A stretch of 9,696 nt of DNA, taken from Peptococcaceae bacterium. Lineage in GTDB: Bacteria > Bacillota > Peptococcia > Peptococcales > Peptococcaceae. Positions within the stretch are counted from its first letter, which is position 1. Every line of letters starts with the position of its first letter. Positions 6,370-9,696 of the stretch are shown here, piece by piece. A program made the position numbers and the translations under genes. A model generated the notes under the pieces. That model was not told the DNA's origin. It was given only the letters and a program-made list of their open reading frames with translations, and searched no databases. The stretch spans positions 1-9,696 of the forward strand of contig CAAEKP010000082.1 in NCBI GenBank assembly GCA_900756555.1, in the 5' to 3' direction.

Positions 6370-7815
6370 ATGGATTATGAAGTAGTAATCGGCTGCGAAG
6401 TCCACGTTGAATTAAAAACTAAAACTAAAATCTTCTGCAATTGTCCGACGGAGTTCGGCGGCGAACCAAACACCCATGTTTGTCCTGTTTGCCTGGGTCT
6501 GCCCGGTACCTTGCCTGTTTTAAATAAAAAAGTATTAGAATACGCCATCAAAGCCGGACTGGCCATGAACTGTGAAATCGCTCACTTCAGCAAATTTGAC
6601 CGGAAAAATTATTTTTATCCCGATTTAACCAAAGCCTATCAGATTTCTCAGTTTGATTTGCCAATCTGCAAAAACGGTTACATTGATATCGAAACCAGCC
6701 AGGGCGCAAAACGCATTGGCATCACCCGTATCCACATGGAAGAAGATGCCGGCAAACTGGTGCATCAGGGCGCTACCATCACCACCTCCGATGGCTCTCT
6801 GGCTGACTACAATCGCGCCGGTGTGCCGCTGATTGAAATTGTATCTGAGCCTGATATGCGCGGCGCAGAAGATGTGATGGCGTTTTTAACCAATCTGAAA
6901 GCGATTATTGAATACACAGGCGTATCGGATGCCCGTATGGAGCAGGGCTCTCTGCGCTGTGACGTAAACTTATCCCTGCGTCCAGTGGGGCAGAAAGAAT
7001 TTGGCACGCGTGCCGAAATCAAAAATCTGAACTCTTTCCGTGCGGTAGAACGGGTTGTCAAGTACGAAATTGAACGCCAGACCGACATTCTGGAAAATGG
7101 CGGCAAAGTGGTACAGGAAACCCGCACCTGGGATGACGGCAAAGGAATTACCCTGAGCCTGCGCAGCAAGGAAGACTCTGACGAGTATCGTTATTTCCCG
7201 GACCCGGATCTGACGCCAATTATAGTGACCGATGAATATATCGAAGAACTGCGCGCCAGCCTGCCGGAACTGCCGCAGGTAAAACGGCGGCGCATGATTG
7301 AAGAAGATGGCCTGCCGGAATACGATGCCGGCGTAATCACCGCCTCCAAAGCATTGGCTGATTTTTACGATGGCGTGCGGGCGCATTATGATGACGCCAA
7401 AAAAATCAGTAACTGGATTATGGTTGAATTGCTGGCTAAAGTCAATGCCGAAGGGATTGAACTGAGCGATGTAAAAATTCAGCCGGAACAGATGGCTGCA
7501 CTGCTGAAACTGGTAGATTCCGGTGACATCAGCGGTAAGATTGCCAAAAAGGTATTTGCGGAAATGTTTGCTACCGGCAAAGATGCGGAGGTTATCATCA
7601 AAGAACAGGGGCTGGTGCAGATTTCTGACGAAGGCGCTTTAAAAGAAATGGTATCCGCAGTGGTAGAAGCGAACCCCAAATCAGTAGAAGACTACAAAGC
7701 CGGTAAAAAGAAGGCCATGGGCTTTTTGGTGGGGCAGATTATGAAGGCCTCCAAAGGTCAGGCAAACCCAACGGTTATCAACAAGCTGCTGACTGAAAAA
7801 CTGGACAGTATGTAA
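6370..7815 (+). CDS. gatB: Asp/Glu-tRNA amidotransferase subunit B (canonical)
   Basis: GatB binds the misacylated tRNA, phosphorylates the Glu or Asp side chain with ATP, and completes the amide using ammonia from GatA. The 481-residue protein shows IGCEVHVEL (Glu10, His12), HMEEDAGK (Glu124-Glu125), PLIEIVSEPD, EIKNLNS and YRYFPDPD. A CxC...CxxC zinc site (Cys23, 25, 38, 41) is present. The C-terminal helical and GatB/YqeY tail domains include SGKIAKKVFAEM and VGQIMKASKGQANP, typical of the family. A ribosome binding site AAAGGGG (6354-6360) within the end of gatA lies nine bases before the ATG. It is the last gene of the operon; a terminator follows at 7893-7941. Confidence 0.98.
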   Translation: MDYEVVIGCEVHVELKTKTKIFCNCPTEFGGEPNTHVCPVCLGLPGTLPVLNKKVLEYAIKAGLAMNCEIAHFSKFDRKNYFYPDLTKAYQISQFDLPICKNGYIDIETSQGAKRIGITRIHMEEDAGKLVHQGATITTSDGSLADYNRAGVPLIEIVSEPDMRGAEDVMAFLTNLKAIIEYTGVSDARMEQGSLRCDVNLSLRPVGQKEFGTRAEIKNLNSFRAVERVVKYEIERQTDILENGGKVVQETRTWDDGKGITLSLRSKEDSDEYRYFPDPDLTPIIVTDEYIEELRASLPELPQVKRRRMIEEDGLPEYDAGVITASKALADFYDGVRAHYDDAKKISNWIMVELLAKVNAEGIELSDVKIQPEQMAALLKLVDSGDISGKIAKKVFAEMFATGKDAEVIIKEQGLVQISDEGALKEMVSAVVEANPKSVEDYKAGKKKAMGFLVGQIMKASKGQANPTVINKLLTEKLDSM

Positions 7816-7829
7816 GAGACACTGGCTTG

Positions 7830-7863
7830 TGAGTGTTAATATAATATGAGTGTTAATATAATA
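7830..7863 (+). repeat. Perfect 17-bp tandem duplication
   Basis: The unit TGAGTGTTAATATAATA occurs twice head to tail (7830-7846 and 7847-7863), just after gatB. Each copy contains TATAAT (7840-7845, 7857-7862), but neither has a reasonable -35 box at the right distance, and a terminator lies just downstream. A promoter role is therefore doubtful. Replication slippage is the simplest origin. Confidence 0.85.
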
Positions 7864-7892
7864 ATGGAATAAAAGATAATGGCATAAAAGTG

Positions 7893-7941
7893 ACCGCCTG
7901 TTGGCAAATCCGATTGTTGATTTGCTGGCAGGTGGTTTTTT
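7893..7941 (+). terminator. Intrinsic terminator of the canonical gatCAB operon
   Basis: The arms ACCGCCTGTTGGCAAATC (7893-7910) and GATTTGCTGGCAGGTGGT (7919-7936) pair along all 18 positions, four of them G-U, around an eight-base loop. A run of six T (7936-7941) follows. It separates the tRNA amidotransferase operon from the antiporter gene. Confidence 0.93.
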
Positions 7942-7944
7942 GTG

Positions 7945-7973
7945 TTCTATTTACGTCCGTAGGCGCATATAGT
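7945..7973 (+). promoter_or_regulatory. Weak candidate promoter for the antiporter gene
   Basis: TTCTAT (7945-7950) and TATAGT (7968-7973) are 17 bases apart. The -10 box is one mismatch from consensus, but the -35 box is poor. Some promoter is expected here because a strong terminator ends just upstream. A second TATAGT at 7991-7996 has no good -35 partner. Confidence 0.3.
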
Positions 7974-8019
7974 TAGAGAACATGGCAAGGTATAGTTTTC
8001 TAATTATGAGGTGATGTTT

Positions 8020-9417
8020 ATGGATGCAAAAGAGAAAAAGCTGGAGATGTACGGCGGTTTGTGGGGAGGCCTTGCGCCTTTGCTGATTCTGATTGCTGTG
8101 CTGGTGTGGATTTCTGTGAACGGAAAAGGTTCCGTTTCTGCTTTCTGGACTGGCGGCTGGCTTGCACTGGTGGCGGGATTATTTTTAGCCAAAGATAAGA
8201 AAAAGTATTGCCAGATTATCATTCATGGGATTGGCAGTAAAACAGGAGCTACCATCGTGGCTGCCTGGCTGTTTGCAGGTGTGTTCGGTAAATTGATGGT
8301 GGCCGGTGGTTTGGTAGATGGTCTGCTCTGGCTGGGCTTGCAGACTGGTGCTACCGGTGCGGTTTTTACATTGATTGCCTTTGTGGCAGCGATGTTATTC
8401 TCGTTAGGTACTGGCACTAGCACGGGTACCGTATTATCTCTGGTGCCTGTGTTATACCCGGCGGGTGTCTTGCTGGGCGCTAATCCGCCGATGCTGGCAG
8501 TGGGTATTTTAGCTGGCGCTGCCTTTGGGGATAATCTGGCCCCTGTGTCCGATACCACCATTGTTTCCGCCTTGACGCAGGATGCAGAGATGCGTGATGT
8601 GGTAAAGAGCAGAGCGCCGTTAGCGTTAGCGGCCGCAGCGATTGCAGCGGTTGTATTAATATTGACCGGTGGTGGCGGTACTGTGCAGGCAGCAGATTTG
8701 TCCGGCATGGACATTGCTATTGACCCGAAAGGATTGTTTGTGGCGCTGAGCTTTATTGTGGTGATTGTTTCCGCTTTGAAAGGCAGAGATATTATAGAAT
8801 CGCTGATTTACGGGAACATCACAGCTGTGCTCATGGGTATCCTGAGCGGGAAAATCACGCTGGCAGCCGTGTTATCTCTGCCGGAAAATCGCGGGGAAAG
8901 TACCGGGCTGATTGAAGCCGGTATCAGTGGTGTATCTGCGGCAATCATGTTTGCGCTGATTGTTTTGGCGGTCACAGAAATATTAGTGTGCAGCGGCGTG
9001 ATGGATGCTATCTTAAACTGGGCATTAAAAACGGTAGCCAGAACAGTGCAGCAGGCGGAAGCGGCTATCATCGTGATTACCATTCTGTTTTCCATCCCTA
9101 TTGCGGCTAATGCTCCGGCTTTGATGGTAGTGGGCCCCAGCTTTGTGAAACCATTGGGTGAAAAGTTTAATCTGGCCAAAGCAAGACGGGCCAACCTGAT
9201 GGACTGTGCCGTGTGCAGTTTATTTTTCACATTGCCCTGGCATATCGCCGTAATTGTATGGTATGGAGCATTGGTGACCGCCAGTGAAACGTACAACATT
9301 GCATTGCCATCCATCAGCACAGCCTTCCTGAATCCCTATTGCTGGGCAATGCTGGCGGTGTTGGCATTCTCCGTGATTACAGGTTGGAACAGAAAATTTG
9401 AAAATACAGAAAAATAG
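8020..9417 (+). CDS. NhaC-family Na+/H+ antiporter
   Basis: This 465-residue integral membrane protein belongs to the NhaC family of the ion-transporter superfamily. Members exchange sodium for protons, and some exchange organic acids such as malate and lactate. Hydrophobic stretches spread along the whole chain (for example about 14-32, 42-57, 75-95, 112-130, 138-155, 157-175, 201-216, 240-252, 304-325, 346-372, 400-420 and 437-455) suggest 11-12 membrane segments. Family motifs are SLGTGTSTGT (128-137) and GAAFGDNLAPVSDTT (166-180). ATG 8020 was chosen because GAGGTG (8008-8013) sits six bases before it; the in-frame GTG 8011 and ATG 8014 overlap that site. It is a single-gene unit bounded by terminators on both sides. 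The substrate cannot be decided from sequence, so no symbol is given. Confidence 0.9.
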   Translation: MDAKEKKLEMYGGLWGGLAPLLILIAVLVWISVNGKGSVSAFWTGGWLALVAGLFLAKDKKKYCQIIIHGIGSKTGATIVAAWLFAGVFGKLMVAGGLVDGLLWLGLQTGATGAVFTLIAFVAAMLFSLGTGTSTGTVLSLVPVLYPAGVLLGANPPMLAVGILAGAAFGDNLAPVSDTTIVSALTQDAEMRDVVKSRAPLALAAAAIAAVVLILTGGGGTVQAADLSGMDIAIDPKGLFVALSFIVVIVSALKGRDIIESLIYGNITAVLMGILSGKITLAAVLSLPENRGESTGLIEAGISGVSAAIMFALIVLAVTEILVCSGVMDAILNWALKTVARTVQQAEAAIIVITILFSIPIAANAPALMVVGPSFVKPLGEKFNLAKARRANLMDCAVCSLFFTLPWHIAVIVWYGALVTASETYNIALPSISTAFLNPYCWAMLAVLAFSVITGWNRKFENTEK

Positions 9418-9423
9418 GAAAGC

Positions 9424-9458
9424 AATCAGCAAGAGTTTTTCAGGCTCTTGCTGATTTT
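9424..9458 (+). terminator. Intrinsic terminator after the antiporter gene
   Basis: The arms AATCAGCAAGAG (9424-9435) and CTCTTGCTGATT (9445-9456) are perfectly complementary over 12 bases, with a nine-base loop and a short T-run (9455-9458). It begins seven bases after the TAG stop of the antiporter gene. Confidence 0.92.
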
Positions 9459-9503
9459 ATATGTAGTGCTACAATAGATGTGAGACAAAAAAGAATAGAA
9501 AAA

Positions 9504-9565
9504 AGCGATTGAATCCAGTAGAATGTAATCACCACAATACAAAAGCTAAAGGAGTATCAATCGCT
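9504..9565 (+). promoter_or_regulatory. Inverted repeat flanking the transposase ribosome binding site
   Basis: AGCGATTGA (9504-9512) and its exact complement TCAATCGCT (9557-9565) bracket a 44-base loop holding AAAGGAG (9548-9554). The second arm touches the ATG at 9566. An RNA that includes both arms could hide the start codon region. Such a structure could limit transposase synthesis from outside transcripts, as known for some insertion sequences. That role is inferred. Confidence 0.5.
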
Positions 9566-9696
9566 ATGAAAAGTATACCACAAACCCAGAGATATTTGCC
9601 ACATGAAATTACAACCAGAGAGCACGCAGTAAAAACTTATCGTTCCGGGAATTCCATCTCTTTCGTCTGTAGAAAATACAAAATCTCAAAAGCTTC
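9566..9696 (+). CDS. Transposase N-terminal fragment with helix-turn-helix, cut by the window edge
   Basis: Forty-three complete codons are visible from an ATG preceded by AAAGGAG (9548-9554) at an 11-base spacing. The peptide has a helix-turn-helix pattern typical of IS3/IS481-type transposases: EHAVKTYRSGNSISFVCRKY followed by KISKA, resembling the usual 'A..Y..G.S...V...Y.IS..' arrangement. The catalytic DDE integrase core would lie beyond the window. It probably binds the element's ends. The family assignment rests on this short segment alone, so IS3 and IS481 cannot be separated, and a non-transposase DNA-binding protein is not fully excluded. Confidence 0.65.
   Translation, partial: MKSIPQTQRYLPHEITTREHAVKTYRSGNSISFVCRKYKISKA

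Larger units (their letters stand above)
9462..9696 (+). mobile_element. Left end of an insertion sequence, truncated by the window edge
   Basis: Downstream of the antiporter terminator the sequence becomes AT-rich and leads into a transposase-like reading frame at 9566. A plausible left terminus begins near TGTAGTGCTACAAT (9462-9475); TGT ends are common in IS3/IS481-type elements. The matching right end and any target duplication lie outside the window, so the exact boundary is unproven. Insertion directly behind a terminator would do little harm to the neighbouring gene. Confidence 0.55.

Noticed and set aside
7840..7862. Two TATAAT boxes in the tandem repeat read as promoters for the antiporter.
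   Set aside because: There is no -35 box at a usable distance, and a strong terminator lies between them and the antiporter gene.
8223..9320. Two minus-strand reading frames (163 and 170 codons) opposite the antiporter.
   Set aside because: They mirror a clear membrane-protein gene and show no domain or ribosome binding site worth reporting.
1..9696. Search for tRNA or rRNA genes, CRISPR arrays and phage or defence genes.
   Set aside because: No cloverleaf, regularly spaced repeat or recognisable defence domain was seen on either strand.

Overview
The window looks like a chromosomal segment of a low-to-mid GC Gram-positive-type bacterium (Bacillota). Strong AGGAGG-type ribosome binding sites, sigma-A-like promoters and tRNA-dependent amidation by GatCAB support this. 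An anaerobic gut lineage such as the Negativicutes/Acidaminococcaceae is plausible, but that placement is recalled style rather than shown here. All recognised genes lie on the plus strand.

Layout. (1) Bases 1-1373 hold the 3' two thirds of ligA, the NAD-dependent DNA ligase, cut by the window edge. (2) Bases 1423-4354 hold a compact three-gene operon in the order gatC-gatA-gatB, built from divergent paralogues; a good promoter overlaps the end of ligA. (3) Bases 4355-4605 are an intergenic region with a consensus TTGACA/TATAAT promoter followed by a strong intrinsic terminator placed before the next gene. This looks like an attenuated leader. (4) Bases 4606-7815 hold the canonical gatC-gatA-gatB operon (Glu-tRNA(Gln)/Asp-tRNA(Asn) amidotransferase), closed by a terminator at 7893-7941. 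(5) Bases 8020-9417 encode an NhaC-family antiporter with its own terminator. (6) From about 9462 to the right edge is the start of an insertion sequence with the first 43 codons of a transposase.

The main observation is the first gatCAB set. Its GatA-like protein (393 aa) keeps the amidase-family framework but has lost every residue of the Lys-cisSer-Ser catalytic triad, the glutamine-contacting positions and the N-terminal ~60 residues. The reading frame, ribosome binding sites and operon order are nevertheless intact. Its partner GatB-like protein keeps the EVHVEL and HMEEDAGK motifs of the kinase/transamidase site and a four-cysteine zinc site. The set therefore looks like a maintained GatCAB-like complex with a pseudo-amidase subunit. 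It would be unable to make ammonia from glutamine itself, and it sits immediately upstream of a normal, fully active set.

How the genes work together: GatC, GatA and GatB of the second set form the enzyme that converts misacylated Glu-tRNA(Gln) or Asp-tRNA(Asn) to the correct amide form. The first set may modify, regulate or compete with that process, or may use free ammonia or another nucleophile. The antiporter and the insertion sequence appear functionally unrelated.
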